Shown here: one piece after another, positions 20,624 to 32,532 of the stretch
Layout: every line of letters starts with the position of its first letter
Numbering within the stretch: position 1 is the first letter of the stretch
NCBI GenBank assembly: GCA_025558095.1
Contig: JAIVFI010000028.1
Coordinates: 310,001 to 374,000, forward strand
Origin: Hyaloraphidium curvatum
Lineage: Eukaryota; Monoblepharomycota; Hyaloraphidiomycetes; Hyaloraphidiales; Hyaloraphidiaceae
Length of the DNA: 64,000 nucleotides
Direction of reading: 5' to 3'
Made by a program: the position numbers and the translations under genes
The notes under the pieces: generated by a model
Seen by the model: only the letters and a program-made list of their open reading frames with translations
Told to the model about the DNA's origin: nothing
Database searches by the model: none

Positions 20624-22516
20624 ATGGCTTCGAATGGCGCGGAGCTCGTGGAAGGACATTCTGCTACTTCGACTGCCCCGGAACTTGCGGAAGGCAACTC
20701 CGCCATGTCTCTACCCGGAAAGAACGTCACGGTTCGGCGACATCTGCCCCACTTGCCGGCACTTTCCAAGACCACGAAGATCATAGTCCTCGGAACGCTC
20801 ACCGCGATCTTCGTGGTCCTTGAGATTGTCATTGGCTACGCTTCGAACTCCCTGGCCCTTGTGGCGGACGCCTTCCACGCTGCCTCCGATTTTCTTTCTC
20901 TCGCCATCGCGTTCTATGCTGTGCGGCTCGCTCAGCGGAAGATGCCGGAAGTGCCGTCGGGTGCTCCTGCCGAGGACGACCCAAAGGGTTGGAAGTCGCG
21001 CGAGGATCTCCTGGTACGGCACAAGCTCTACGCCCAACTCACGTTCGGGCTGCAGCGCGCGGAAGTCCTGGGTGCCCTTGTGAATGCTACTTTTCTTTTG
21101 TCGCTCTGTTTCAGCATCTTTGTGCAGGCGATTGAACGCTTCTTCTCGATTGCGCGCGAGGGCTCGGGCGAGCTCACGCAGCCGAAACTTGTTCTGATCG
21201 TCGGCGCAGTCGGACTCTGCATCAATATTGTCGGCATGTTGATGTTTGCGCAGGACGGACACCACGGCCACGACCATGGGACTCATTCGCACGAGTCCTC
21301 TGGGCACCAGCACGGACACGGATCCCATCGTGACCTCAATGCTTACGGGGTCTTTCTGCATGTGTTCGGGGACGCATTGGGCTCCGTTGCGGTCATTATT
21401 TCGGCCACGATCGTCTGGTTGTGCCAGGGAGATTGGCGTTTCTACATGGACCCAGCCGTCAGCGTTCTTTTTACCGTCATCGTGGCTGTGACGACTGTGC
21501 CGCTCGTCATGCGGACCGCACGCATCATGCTGCTGGCATCGCCTTCTTCCATCAGCATCACGGACCTCAAGAGGAGAATCCTCGAATTGGACGGTGTCAT
21601 CGATTTGCACGAGGTGCACGTGTTTGAGCTGAAATCAGGCCTCCTTGTGGCATCTTTGCACGTTGTTCTTGAAGTTGCTGATGGTCCGCGAGCGAGCGGT
21701 GCCCTTCGGAGACGCAAGACGGCGGCTGACGTCGTTTGGTGCGAGAAAGAGGATTGCGCCAACGATGGTTGCGGCCAGTGCTCTCCTTTCGAAACTCCCC
21801 GGAACTACGACTCCATCGCCGCTTCGATTCGGCTGGTCATGCACCAGTTCGGGGTTCATGCCACGACGATCCAGCCAGAGTTCGTCAGGGCCGTGCCAAA
21901 GGACGGCGGCAAACTGGCCTTTGTCCCCCTGGCCAGCGATGCTGACCTTCGGAAGCCGGACGTTCCATCGAACAGCAGTTCTGTTGAGTTTGTGGGGCGC
22001 TCACAGTCCTCTAGGAGGCTGCACCACCATCATCCTCTTCGAGAGACTGAAGCAATCGCGGAATCTAACGGCCTCGGCGTCCTCGCGGGATTGCCGATCG
22101 CCGTCGAGGAAGGGATCGGAACGGAAGATGACGGCCTCGTCGACGCGGTCGCAGAGCTTACGTGCACCATGCAATGCCCCGCTAGCGAGAGCGCCTCGAA
22201 TCTGCCCCCTCTCGCGCCTTCGCGGCACGCGCACTCGGACCTTGCGAGGAGTCAGACTCCGGAGCAGACAGTCGAGGGAGATTGCGAGTGCTGCGAAACG
22301 ACTGTTCCTTGCGGACCAGAAAGCCAGTGCTGCCCGGGCGGTGTGAGCGAGCGGGGCAGGCTGCGTAAGCTTGACGAGGCAGAGAAGGCGCTCGCGCAGC
22401 TCAAGGCGCTGGGCCGACAGCAGCCTAGCAGAGGTTTCAGCTGGCCTCGCATCGGAAGAGGCAAAGACGACGCGGGGATTTCTGCTCAAGCTCACGACCT
22501 AGATCCAATTCCGTAG
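20624..22516 (+). CDS. Zinc-type cation diffusion facilitator (ZRC1/COT1 family)
   Basis: One exon, 630 residues. Six membrane segments are seen. TM2 carries ALVADAFHAASD (HxxxD site) and TM5 HVFGDALGSVAVII (second HxxxD). Between TM4 and TM5 lies a histidine-rich loop (DGHHGHDHGTHSHESSGHQH), typical of zinc-exporting CDF proteins such as ZRC1, COT1 and ZnT. The C-terminal cytosolic domain includes LELDGVIDLHEVHVFELKSG, the metallochaperone-like fold that dimerises. After it comes an unusual tail of about 250 residues, with cysteine clusters (CEKEDCANDGCGQC; GDCECCETTVPCGPESQCC) and another His run (RRLHHHHP). It likely moves Zn2+ (or Co2+) out of the cytosol, into the vacuole or ER. Despite its length it has no intron, unlike most neighbours. 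Confidence 0.9.
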   Translation: MASNGAELVEGHSATSTAPELAEGNSAMSLPGKNVTVRRHLPHLPALSKTTKIIVLGTLTAIFVVLEIVIGYASNSLALVADAFHAASDFLSLAIAFYAVRLAQRKMPEVPSGAPAEDDPKGWKSREDLLVRHKLYAQLTFGLQRAEVLGALVNATFLLSLCFSIFVQAIERFFSIAREGSGELTQPKLVLIVGAVGLCINIVGMLMFAQDGHHGHDHGTHSHESSGHQHGHGSHRDLNAYGVFLHVFGDALGSVAVIISATIVWLCQGDWRFYMDPAVSVLFTVIVAVTTVPLVMRTARIMLLASPSSISITDLKRRILELDGVIDLHEVHVFELKSGLLVASLHVVLEVADGPRASGALRRRKTAADVVWCEKEDCANDGCGQCSPFETPRNYDSIAASIRLVMHQFGVHATTIQPEFVRAVPKDGGKLAFVPLASDADLRKPDVPSNSSSVEFVGRSQSSRRLHHHHPLRETEAIAESNGLGVLAGLPIAVEEGIGTEDDGLVDAVAELTCTMQCPASESASNLPPLAPSRHAHSDLARSQTPEQTVEGDCECCETTVPCGPESQCCPGGVSERGRLRKLDEAEKALAQLKALGRQQPSRGFSWPRIGRGKDDAGISAQAHDLDPIP

Positions 22517-22550
22517 AAGTTGCGACCATTACACGAACGGTCTACGCTAC

Positions 22551-25500
22551 CTACGCAGCTGCTCGCTTTTCCTTCCGCCGCTTTTTGCGCTTCCCCTGTC
22601 CGTCGTCTTCTGCGGCGTCGGATCCAGCATCATTGAACCCAAAGTCTTCGCCGTCGTCGATCGAGAGAAGCTTTGCGAAATCATCGGCACTGGCAAAGCC
22701 ACGCGGAACCTCTTCCCCGTCCGAAACTCCGCGTTTCCGGGAGAAGAAGTCACCGGCGTACCCAAGAGACTGCGCTTTGCGCGCCAAGAAGTTGGGCTTG
22801 CTGGCAAGCTTGTCGTCCTCTTCGTCGCTTCCGGAGCCGGCAAAATCAGGCAGATCCTCCGCGTCACTGACATCCCCGTCAGCCTCCGGCTCCTGCTGCT
22901 GCCCCAAATCCAGGTGCTCCTCGCTCGGCAACTCTTCCAAGGCGTCTTCCATCTCATCGGTTCCAGCCTCGCTCTCTCCTTCCGACGCACTCTCAGATGC
23001 CACGTCGACTTCGTCAACCTCGTTGGAGTCTGCTCCGGCATCGGAAACCGCTTCTTCGCCATCCGACTGCGCGTCCTCGGAGTCGGATCCGAGATCGTCA
23101 TCGTCGCCGTCACTCTCGTCGTCCTCCTCCACTTTCGGAAATCCGGAACTTCTCCGCATCGCTTCCCAGATCTCGTCTTCGTCCATCTCCTGGTCTTCGT
23201 CGAGATCTTCGTCCCCGGCGGCAAAGTCGTCGGCATCCTCCGATGCCTTTGCTTTCTTTGCCCTCTTGGGCTGCTCCTTGGCCTTTGTTTGGAAGAAAGT
23301 GAGGAAGAATTTCTGCGACGAGTGTCAGGCGCTCGTCTCGCGCTCCCAAAGGCGCAACCAACCTCGTCCTCGTTCACGCCGTGCTTCACGGCACGCTTTA
23401 ACCACGCATCGTCGTTCACCGGCAGATCGTCGCCTCTGGGGCCCCTTTCTCCGGCCACCATCCGCTTCTTGCCGCCGTGGAACAGGACGCCGATGTCCTT
23501 TTCATTGGCAGCCGGCTCGATCTTGGGCTTCATGACGGAAACCTTTTCCGGCGTGTCTTCCGAGGCCTTGCGCGGGTTCTTGAAAACAAATCGATCGAGG
23601 AAATGCATGAGGCTGTGGTTTCTCAGCGGATCGTACGATGCAATGTTCTCGGGAGTCTGGATCGGCTCCAACGATAGCAGCATCCTGGCATAGAGACGAA
23701 CAGTGGGGTGGAAATGATCCGCGAGCGCGTTCAGCTCCCAAAAGCATGTCCGATCCGCGTGGCAATGAAGAGGCTCGCGTTTGAATGGATCGTAGCGGGC
23801 GTCTTCCGCCTTCCGCTCGGGGTGAGCAGCTCTCGGCTTGTCTTCCCCCGGAGAAGCCGGTGATCCTTCCGGGTCATCGTCCGAGTCGTCCTTCACGTCC
23901 ACGAAGCGCTCCTCGTCGTCGTCCTCGCGCGATTCGGACATCTTGATGGAAGCCCAGATGGCCGGCTTCTCCTTGGAAACTTCGCTCAGCAGGAACAACG
24001 CCGCGACAGCAAACGGCGGCGCTTGGTTTGCCGCGATTTGGAGCAGCCGCTTCAGCATCGCCAGCGTCCGCGGCACGCTGGGATCCGCCTTGACCACGCG
24101 ATAAATGAGGTTGAGGAAAGGGGCCTGCTGCGAGGCCTGGAAGAGATGCGGATGCAGCATGAGCTCGTACACAGCTCGGCCGAGGCGGTCGGACGCGCTC
24201 TGGCGGGCGGATGCGACCTGGCAGACAAAAGTGAGCGCCTGCACGGCCGTGTTGAAGGCTGCGAGGTGGGAAATGGTGAAGAGCGTGTCCATGTGCTTCT
24301 CGAAGCTGGGGAAAGGAAGCATTCAGAATCGGGTGCCGATGGCCGATATGCGAACATGGACCCACATCTGATCCTCGAGCTTGCTGTACGGCCAAGCCCG
24401 ATTGACGCCCGTCAGGACAGCCGCCACCATCTTGGCTTCAAACTCCTTCATGTCCACGACGGCGCCGGCTCCACCCTTGCCATCCTGCGGCTTCTTTCCA
24501 CGGTCCCGGTGACGCATCTTCTTCTTCGTGGGTTGCGCTTTCGCGGTCGGAGCGGGCTTGCCGTCTTCATCTGCTTTTTCGTCCGGTTTCCGGAGCATCG
24601 CCTCGAAGAGGGCAAAGTACAGCTCGACGAGCCTGTTGGCAGCCTTGACATCCGGTTCGCGGTGGCTGAGGACGATCTGGTCCAGGAAGGTGACGGCGTG
24701 GTACTTTGCGCGCGGCGACGAAGCTGGTCGGAGCAGGAAGCGTTCGACCTCGGCGATGACGACGAGCTTCATGGCGGGATGCCGGCGGAGCAGCTGCAGG
24801 AGCAGGTGGGAAACCAACGAAGGGACCTGCTTGTCCGCGTCGCCAAACTTGTCCACCAGGAGCAGGAGGAGGTTCTGTTCCTGCTCGGGCTTCGAAGCGA
24901 GGAGTTCGAGTAGGTGGTACATCGCCTTGCGCTTGAGATGAAGCAACGGGTCGTGCGCGAGACCTTCGAGGGTCCGGAGGAACGAGAAGTACCAGGTCTT
25001 GAGCGCATCCTCAAAGGCCCAAAGGATGAGATGCGCATCGGTAACTCCCGGCGAGAACAAGGGACGGTCCACAAAGTACCGCAACTTGCGATCCGGCAGC
25101 AGGCCGCTGACGAGGAGTTCCCGGACGACGTCGACGGCCTGCATGGCCTCGCGCCTCGCCTTCTTGGAGCACATGGCCGTCAGGTCCTGCTCCAAGCGCG
25201 CAAAGCTGTGCACCGGCGACTCCTGGACGAGGAGCTGCAGCGCCGACACCCTGTCCGCCGTCGTGCCGGAGCGCAGCACGTGGTTGATAAAGTCACGGTC
25301 CGACGCCGACATCCTGCTCTTGGCCGAGTAACGCTTGGAATCCTCCTCCCACAGCTTTTTGGCCTTTGTGAGCAGCGCCGCAGTCCGCTTCTGCTTCTCG
25401 GACGCTCCCATCGGATTCTTCTTCTCGTCCAGCGGCTCGATCGGATCCAACGGGATCGTGTGCCACAGTGGGATCGCAGGCACGGTAAGCTTGGGCCCCG

Positions 25501-26134
25501 ACGGCTTCTCGTCCTTGAGCGCGGTCGACAGGGCCTTCTTGAGCTGTCCCAGCTTCTTGGATTCCGCAGTGTCCAGCTGCTCCTCCCCCTCCTCGTCCTC
25601 CTCGTCGCCGTCGTCCTGCGAGCTTTCTCCTTCCCCGGAGGCACTTTCTTCGCCAGCTTCATCCTCGCTGGCTTCGCTCTCCCCGCTCTCGGAGTCGGCG
25701 CCCGCCTTGCCGTTTGCGGCCGGGTTCGGCTGCTCCTCCTCTTCCTCCCCCTCCTCATCATCGTCCAAAGGCATAGGCTTCCCAGGCGTGATCCCGAGGG
25801 TCTTCATGAAGGAGCGGAGCTGGTCCGCGAGGTTCTTGTCAGCCCGGTCCTGGGGCACCACAACGGCTTCTTCCTCTTCATCGCCCTCGTCCACCCCGAC
25901 CAGAAAGTCATAGTCCTCGTCCGTCCCGCCGAGCTCCTTGATTTCGCGCAGCAGGTCCTCGTCCCGCCCGGCGGCACTGTTGGCTTTTGGCTGAGCACCC
26001 TTCGGCGGCCGATTCGGGGCGCCCTTGCCCTTCTGCTGGGCATCAGGCCCCTTTGCCCGCGGCTTTGTGACCTCCTTCGCCCCCTTGCCGGGCTTCTGGG
26101 CCCCCGGAGGCGGCCCTTTGCCCGCTTTGGCCAT
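22551..26134 (-). CDS. MAK21: NOC1/MAK21 (CBF family) ribosome assembly factor
   Basis: Exons 26134-24366, 24305-23363, 23312-22551; 1,157 residues. The N-terminus is basic then strongly acidic. The CBF/Mak21 core follows: LTGVNRAWPYSKLEDQIFEK, then HMDTLFTISHLAAFNTAVQA, ALFLLSEVSKEKPAIW, REPLHCHADRTCFWELNALA and FHPTVRLYARMLL. The C-terminus has KFFLTFFQTKAKEQPK and a long acidic tail ending in a basic KRKKRRKEK cluster, likely a nucleolar signal. In yeast Mak21/Noc1 forms a dimer with Noc2 that escorts early pre-60S particles from nucleolus to nucleoplasm; animals call it CEBPZ. It is divergent from the SQR gene. Confidence 0.92.
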
Positions 26135-26351
26135 GGCCCCGAAAGCTGTCTTTGGTTGTTGACCCTCGGCCCGTTAGGACTTTTCAGTAGGCGGCCTCTG
26201 CGCGGACCAACGCCACCCCCTTTCCTCCCATCTCGGTCGGTGCGTCCGTAAGTACCGCAGGCTGAGCGGCACTCGGTGCAATCCATTCACTGCCCGCGCC
26301 GTGCCTCTGTGCTGCCCCTCCCCGGACCGCCCCGCGGCCCCGCGTGCAGCG

Positions 26352-28009
26352 ATGCTCAGCGCCGCCCTCGCCGCGAGGCCGACGGCCGCGGCCGCCGCGC
26401 GCTCGTACGCGACGTCGGCGTCGAAGGACGGCTACAAGGTCGTGGTCATCGGCGGCGGCGCGGCCGGCGTGTCGGTCGCGGCCAAGCTGTCCAACACGCC
26501 CGGCTTCTCGGGCGCGAAGAACGTGTGCATCGTGGAGCCCTCGTCGACGCACTACTACCAGCCGCTGTGGACGCTGGTCGGTGCCGGCGTGAAGCCCATG
26601 ACGGAGTCGGCGCGGCCGGAATCCGATGTCATTCCCCACTCTGTGAGCCGGCCTCGAGCGCGCCATCGGGACCCGATCCGCCGGGAGCGGGCCGGGTTCC
26701 GCGTCGGAACATGTGCTTATGGTTGTGTTGGATGCAGGCGGATTGGTTGCAGGCTCGGGTCACCAAGGTCGACCCCGTCGCCAAGACGGTTTCGACCGAC
26801 GGCGGCAAGACGGTGCGCACCGCCCTCGGCAGCCCCGCTGCGACCCCCGTCTGAGCATCGTCCTGCACAGGTCAAGTACGACGTGCTTGTCGTCGCCCCT
26901 GGGATCCAGTGCGATTGGGACAAGGTCCCCGGCCTGGTGCAGACCCTCGGCAAGGACGGCGTCACGTCCAACTACTCGGCCGAGTCGGCTCCCCGCACCT
27001 GGGACTTTATCAAGGGCTTCACCGGCGGCAACGCTATCTTCACGCAGCCCAACACGCCGATCAAGTGCGCCGGCGCGCCGCAGAAGATCGCGTACCTCGC
27101 CGAGGAGACCTGGAGCAAGGGTGGCATCCGCGACAAGACCAAGATCGCCTTCAACACCGGCATGGGCGCCATCTTCTCGCAGCCCGACTACGCCAAGGTG
27201 CTGGACGGGATCGCCGCCTCGAAGGGCATCTCGGTCAGCCTCAACACCAACCTTGTCTCCATCCGCCCCGAGTCCAAGGAGGCCGTCTTCCACCGCGACG
27301 GCAAGGAGGACGTGCAGAAGTACGACTTCCTGCACGTGACCCCCCCGATGTCGGCACCCAAGTTCATCGCCGACTCTGGTCTGGGCAACGCCCAGGGCTT
27401 CGTTGACGTGGACAAGTACACGCTGCAGCACGTCAAGTACCCCAACGTTTTCTCGCTCGGAGACGGTTCGTCGGCACCGACCTCCAAGACCGCGGCCGCC
27501 GTCTCTGGGCAGGCCGGCGTCGTGTACAAGAACATCCTCTCGTACATGTCCGAGCCCGCTGGCGTGCTGTACAACAAGTACGACGGGTGGGTCGTGACTG
27601 CTTCCAGGGTACAGGTGCCATGTGGCTCATGACTCTGCCTCCACGCAGCTACACCGCCTGCCCCATCACCACCTCGCGCGACAAGCTCCTCCTCGCCGAG
27701 TTCTCGGGCTACACCATGGACACCATCGAGACCTTCGAGGGCATGATCGACCAGAAGAAGGAGCAGGGCATCCTGTACCCGCTCAAGACAACCGTCTTCC
27801 CGTACCTGTACTGGAGCCGGATGCTGAACGGGAAGTGGGACGGGCCCCGCAAGATCCGCAACGCCATCCAGGTGCGCCGATCCCGCGGACCCCTCTCGTG
27901 CTTTGGCTCATTGTTGTTGCTTTTTCAGGGCGTGTGGGTCGGCGACCCGGTGTACCCGCCCGGGGACAGCTTCTTCACCCCGAAGGCGCACCACGACCAC
28001 CACTGGTGA
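26352..28009 (+). CDS. SQRDL: Mitochondrial sulfide:quinone oxidoreductase
   Basis: Exons 26352-26642, 26738-26812, 26871-27586, 27649-27871, 27929-28009; 461 residues. A mitochondrial presequence (MLSAALAARPTAAAAARSYA) leads into the FAD-binding VVVIGGGAAGVSVAAKL. Then YYQPLWTLVGAGVK, VVAPGIQCDWDKVPGL, VTPPMSAPKF, and the second FAD contact VFSLGDGSSAPTSKTAAAV. YLYWSRMLNGKWDGPRKIRN is the family's C-terminal membrane-contact region. The product oxidises hydrogen sulfide and passes electrons to ubiquinone, as in SQOR and S. pombe HMT2. Two conserved active-site cysteines are expected; CAGAPQK and the Cys of YTACPITT are the likely positions. The gene ends His-rich (KAHHDHHW). Confidence 0.92.
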
Positions 28010-28244
28010 GTGATGAACGGTGCGGCACATGATCAAGACTGACCGAGTGATTGCTCAGATCGCCATGCGGTGAACAGCGAGTTGTGTAGCTGCTGAAAAT
28101 AGAAGCGAACAAGCTGAACTGCTGAGCTGCGTGCAATCAAAGGTCCATCTATTGACATCGGGGTATCTCAAGGATTGATCAAGCTGTACACGATCTTACA
28201 TACAAGTTGCAAGAGAGAGAGAGAGAGGTAAGTGACCATCCAGT

Positions 28245-30386
28245 TCAATGCGTCAAGATCTTGCGGTTCGGCACCACCGACTCTTCGATCTGCTTCGAGA
28301 TCGAAACGTTGGCGATCTGCGCGATCATCGCGTCGAACTCGGAGGCGTCCGGCGCCCTCTTCCGCACGTGGTCCGCAAGATGCTTCCCCAGAATGTGCGT
28401 CAGGTTGAGCGTTCCCCGGTCAAACTCCTTCGAGGTGCCCGATTCTTTCTTGGAAGACGTGGGTGACGTGATGTCGGTGCCGCTGTCCTGTCGCGGCCGG
28501 TTGACCGGGTTCGTAACGTCGAGGAGGACGTCAAGGCCGCCGCAGGAGAGAAAGTGCTGCACGAAAGCCTCGTGCTTTTGTGCTTCAGCCATGTTGGCAT
28601 CCGGCGTCTCGGAAAAGATGAAGAGATTGACGAGGGCGTCCGAAACACGGACAAAGAGGGATGCATCCGACCGCCCGTTGCCGCTGCGAGATGCCACGAG
28701 CGCCTTGAGTAGGATCGGGATCACGTTGTTGGACACCAGTGTCCACATTTGGCCGACGGCCTGAGCATTGCCCTTTTGCCGCACGCTGTCCGTAGTGTTG
28801 GACAGCGCCCTGAAGGAAGATGACGGAGCAAAGTGAGCCGGCGCGCGAGTGGTCGAAGAACCGTTGCACTGACCATATGAGCTCTCGTGCGACCTTCCAG
28901 TCATCTTCCAGCTCCTGGGCACCAGCAACCATGGGCGTCAAAAGACCAGCGTCGAAGACGTGCTGCACCTGATCCGAAGTGCCAGCGCAGAAGTTGCTGA
29001 GAAGCATGGACGAATGCAGCCGGATGGACGCATTGCGATGGCTCATCATTTCGGGGAGGAGATCGAGGACGTTCTGTTCCTCCAGCACGAGCTGCAACGG
29101 GATGACGTGAGCGTGACTCCCAAAGTGATAGACAACAATATCCACCTGCGTCTGATCGTCGCTGCCGCTGCTCAGGTTCGTGAGCACTCGAAGGACCAGG
29201 ATCGTCAGCGAGTCTTCTCCGTGCGGGAGGTACTTGAGAAGCTCCGAGAGCCGACCCGTCAGCTTCTCGTCAATGTGCTCCGCGACACAGTCGTAGCGAG
29301 GTTCGTGGAGCACGTATTTTAATGTGCGCAAGACCTCGGTCAGGAGCTGAGGATCGTCTGTGCTGTGAAGCAACCTGGTGGGAAGCCCGGTGAGCCGTTC
29401 GAATCATGTGGCATGGACGCAAGCTACGCACCGGAGAAGCAATGGGAGGGCAACGGAAAGCCGCTCCACGTCCGACTCCTTGTTGTCCCAGCGTGCGCTG
29501 TTTCCAATGGCCCAGACACAGACACGGAGCACGCTGGTGTTGGCCAGCTCGTACTCTTCGGCATCCGGGTCGATCACGTGGGTGAGATCGGTCGCCCGGA
29601 CCATGCGGTCAATCATGTCGGGGGCGTGCGAAAAAGCCGTGGCCTTGACGCTCGAAGAATCGCCCAGGATGTTCCCTATGCCGCAACAGATTTAGCGGCC
29701 AATCGAAGTCCTACCCGAGGGGCTCACCAAGATTCCAGATCGCCTGCCAACGCACCCTCCATGCAGGACTCTTGAGGAGATCCACAAGTACGGGAACGGC
29801 GCCGGCTTTCATGACGGCAACGGTGTAGGAGGACGGTCCGGCGCAGATGTTGGTCATGAGCCACGAGGTCTCGTAGATGACGTGGGCATCCTTGCCCCCC
29901 AGAAGCTCGATGAGACGTGGCATGGCCTGCAGGTTGACCACGGCCCGGACGTTGTTCCACTCGCCCTCCGGCTCCGAGATGCAGCAGAACTTGCGGAGGA
30001 GGACCACTGCCCGCAGATGGTCGTCCCGGACCTCGGAGTAGAGGAACTGCCGCAATGTTGTTTCATGTGCGGGAAGCTGCCGACGGACGTTGAGGCGCGC
30101 CGGCTGCGGAGAGTGTTGCGGCACCCACCAGTGTTGCAATCTCGGCGTCCGGGATGTTTTCGAGCGGGTGGTTTGTCCGCTCCAGGCCGACGACGTGAGA
30201 CAGCTTCCGGGTGATCGAAACAAGGCTGTCGTCCAAGTCTTCGTCGTCCTCGGCAATGCGCCGCACCGGCGCGCTCGGGCTCGAGAACGGGTTTGACATT
30301 GGCAGCGGGAGCGCGCCGTCAAACATGGACGGCCGCTGAAACCTCGGTGGTGTCGCCATAATGTTCATTGCCTTGGAGGAAGACAT
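28245..30386 (-). CDS. Importin-alpha-like armadillo-repeat protein without IBB
   Basis: Exons 30386-30129, 30076-29728, 29675-29432, 29374-28874, 28809-28245; 638 residues. ARM repeats are clear: SWLMTNICAGPSSYTVAVMK followed by GAVPVLVDLLKSPAWRVRWQ and AIWNLGNILGDSS. Then come VCVWAIGNSARW, LRVLTNLSSGSDDQTQ and IWALSNTTDS, giving about eight to ten repeats. The W-x3-N pattern of the importin-alpha NLS groove is retained at several repeats (WLMTN, WNLGN, WAIGN, WALSN). However the N-terminus, to about residue 85, is acidic and lacks the Arg/Lys-rich IBB domain that binds importin-beta. The protein may therefore be a non-canonical importin-alpha or an unrelated ARM scaffold. It converges with the SQR gene. 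Confidence 0.7.
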
Positions 30387-30936
30387 GGCCGAGTTGGAAG
30401 GTGGAGCGAGAGAGGCCCGCGGTCGTCCCTCCAGCACCGGCGAGTTGAGCGCGGCGAGACAGGGGCAAGAAGCTCGACCGCTGGCCCTTCCGCCAGCACC
30501 GCGGATCCTCGAGAAGAGTGACAGACAGTCACAATCAACGATCGAATTGCCGGGACTTTGGCATGCTGGGGTAGCAACCGTGCTAGTCTTTGGAGCCCTG
30601 TTTGGGTTCGCGACCCACCCGCACACGCGCGCAGCCAGTCCGGACCCAACCTTAGCTGGGACGTGTCGCACGTAGAGACGCAAAAGAAACTTTATTCATT
30701 CAACGCTATGACAGTGATTGGACTTACAGCGTCGCGCGGTAGGAGGGATCGATCGACCGGCCAGTGATCGCACGTTACTTCAAGCAGCGGGACTTGACGA
30801 AGAGCTACGATCGAGCGCCAAGCCCCGGCGGGCATCTATTCACCATGATATAAACAGGCAGCAGCACAACAATTCTGGCGCTCAAGAAGTCGCGCGCGGA
30901 CGCCAGCAGTCCCGACCCAACCAATCAAGGTCGCAT
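30387..30936. other. Intergenic region
   Basis: These 550 bases lie between the start of the ARM-repeat gene and the stop of GGC1, both on the minus strand. They should hold the ARM gene's promoter and the GGC1 3' end. Short frames on both strands lack any recognisable pattern. Confidence 0.5.
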
Positions 30937-32298
30937 TCAGATCTTGGCGGGAGCCTCCTGGGGCCCGTCGAGGAGATTCGAGAAGAAGGGCACGGCCTGT
31001 TTGACTCCGTTAGCATCTGCGGCGCACGGCAAAGAGCTGCCAGACGAACCTTCTGCGCGATGGTGAAGGAGAATACAAGCTTGGGACCGACGATCAGAAG
31101 CTTGGGCGTCAGACCCTTGAAGAAGGATCCAAAGCCCTCGTTCCGTGCCATATCCCGGACGACGGTGAAGCCGGAAACACCGGGGCTGCCGACGGCCGCG
31201 GATTGGATGCGGGTCTTGACGACGTCGAACGGTGCCGAGACGACGATCGAGGCAAACGAGCCGGCGATCGAGGAGGCGATGGTCTGCATCCAGGTGGCTT
31301 TGCGGTAGTCCTCAAGGCCAAAGACGGTGCCCTTCACGAAGGCGTTGGCGCCAAAGAGCGCGAAGGAACCGGGGGCGTTCCGGGCCATCGTCCAGGTAGC
31401 ACCACTGCAAAGCAGGGCGCAAATCGTGAACAAAGCGAGCAAGAGAAGGTGTGACGTGGATTAGGATAGCAGCCAAGGGCAGGAACGACAGGAAGAACGC
31501 GTGATCAGCTCGGATGTGGCGTAACCGTCGCGCCCGTCGCAACCCACCGGTAGAGGTTCAGACCCTCGCCCATGAAGATGCTCATGACCGACCGGCCCTT
31601 GACACTGTCAGGGTTGGTCTGCTTGATGATCTTGAGGACGTCCAGGGGGAGCAAGACGACCTCGCCGATGCCGACAAGACTGTCAAAGCCCAACGTGAGC
31701 CCGCGGGTCCTTATCCTCGCTTGCAGGCCGCATAATCACCTGCCGGCGGTGGCCTGAAGCCACGGCTTGTAGGACTTCTCGCCGAAGACGTTGACAAAGG
31801 TCTGCTTGTAGTTCCGAGTAAGGACGTCGACGATGAAGGGCTGGCCGCCGAACTTGTAGGCGCGCTGGAGAATCTTGTACCCCGCCGCCCACCCGAGACC
31901 CGGGAAGAGGGAGCCGTACTTCTGGAGCGCGCCCTTGTTGGCCGCATCCTGAAGGGACGGGGTGTCGGCCACGGAAGGACGCCATGTGGCGAACCGCCAC
32001 CTACCCTGAAGATGACACGGTTGATGGTCGCCATGTCCGAAGGCTAGCGAGCGCAATCGTCCGGCATCGTTGCGGGAGGAAGCACGGCGTTCGATTCGCG
32101 GGTGCGGCGAGGACGAGGGGTGAGTAAGCCGTGGCGCCGACCGCCCGCGGCGCGCACCTTCTCCTTGCTGGTCATCAGCCGCTTGGCGATGGTGTCGATG
32201 GGGTGGAACGTGAAGAGCTCCAGGACGCCGGCGGTGGCGCCGCCGAGAATGAGCGCCGGCGCGGACTCGCGGCCGGTTCCTCCGACGTGGGGGGCCAT
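30937..32298 (-). CDS. GGC1: Mitochondrial GTP/GDP carrier
   Basis: A six-exon gene starting 32298-32158; about 310 residues. It is a mitochondrial carrier family member with three Px(D/E)xx(K/R) motifs: HPIDTIAKRL, LPLDVLKIIKQ and APFDVVKTRI. Beyond the family motifs it tracks yeast Ggc1 (Yhm1) closely: TINRVIFRD, LFPGLGWAAGYKILQRAYKF, GGQPF, NVFGEKSYKP, GIGEVVLLPLDVLKI, RNAPGSFALFGANAF and FFKGLTPKLLIVGPKLVFSF. Ggc1 exchanges GTP and GDP across the inner membrane and affects mitochondrial iron. The fifth intron is long, about 140 bases, and splits the Arg of LYRGATW. The stop is at 30937. Confidence 0.92.
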
Positions 32299-32532
32299 TG
32301 CGATGCGGTGCGGTGGGAAAGGAAGGGCGGTCGACGGTGGAAAGGACTGCTGCTAAAGCCACAGAGTATTCGCAGAGGGCGGTCGGAAGAGGTGTGCCTC
32401 GGAAGGAAACGAGAACGGGGTTCAAAAGTGAGGAGATTGACTCCGTGCTGCCGTCACCGCCCGGGCGAAATCGGAAGGCCTTTCCGCAGTCGCGAACGCA
32501 CACCATGAAGCGTTCCCAACCGATAATGGTGA

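Noticed and set aside
28211-28230. A short GA repeat near 28211
   Set aside because: It is a simple tract between convergent genes. It is too short to call a meaningful repeat or element.
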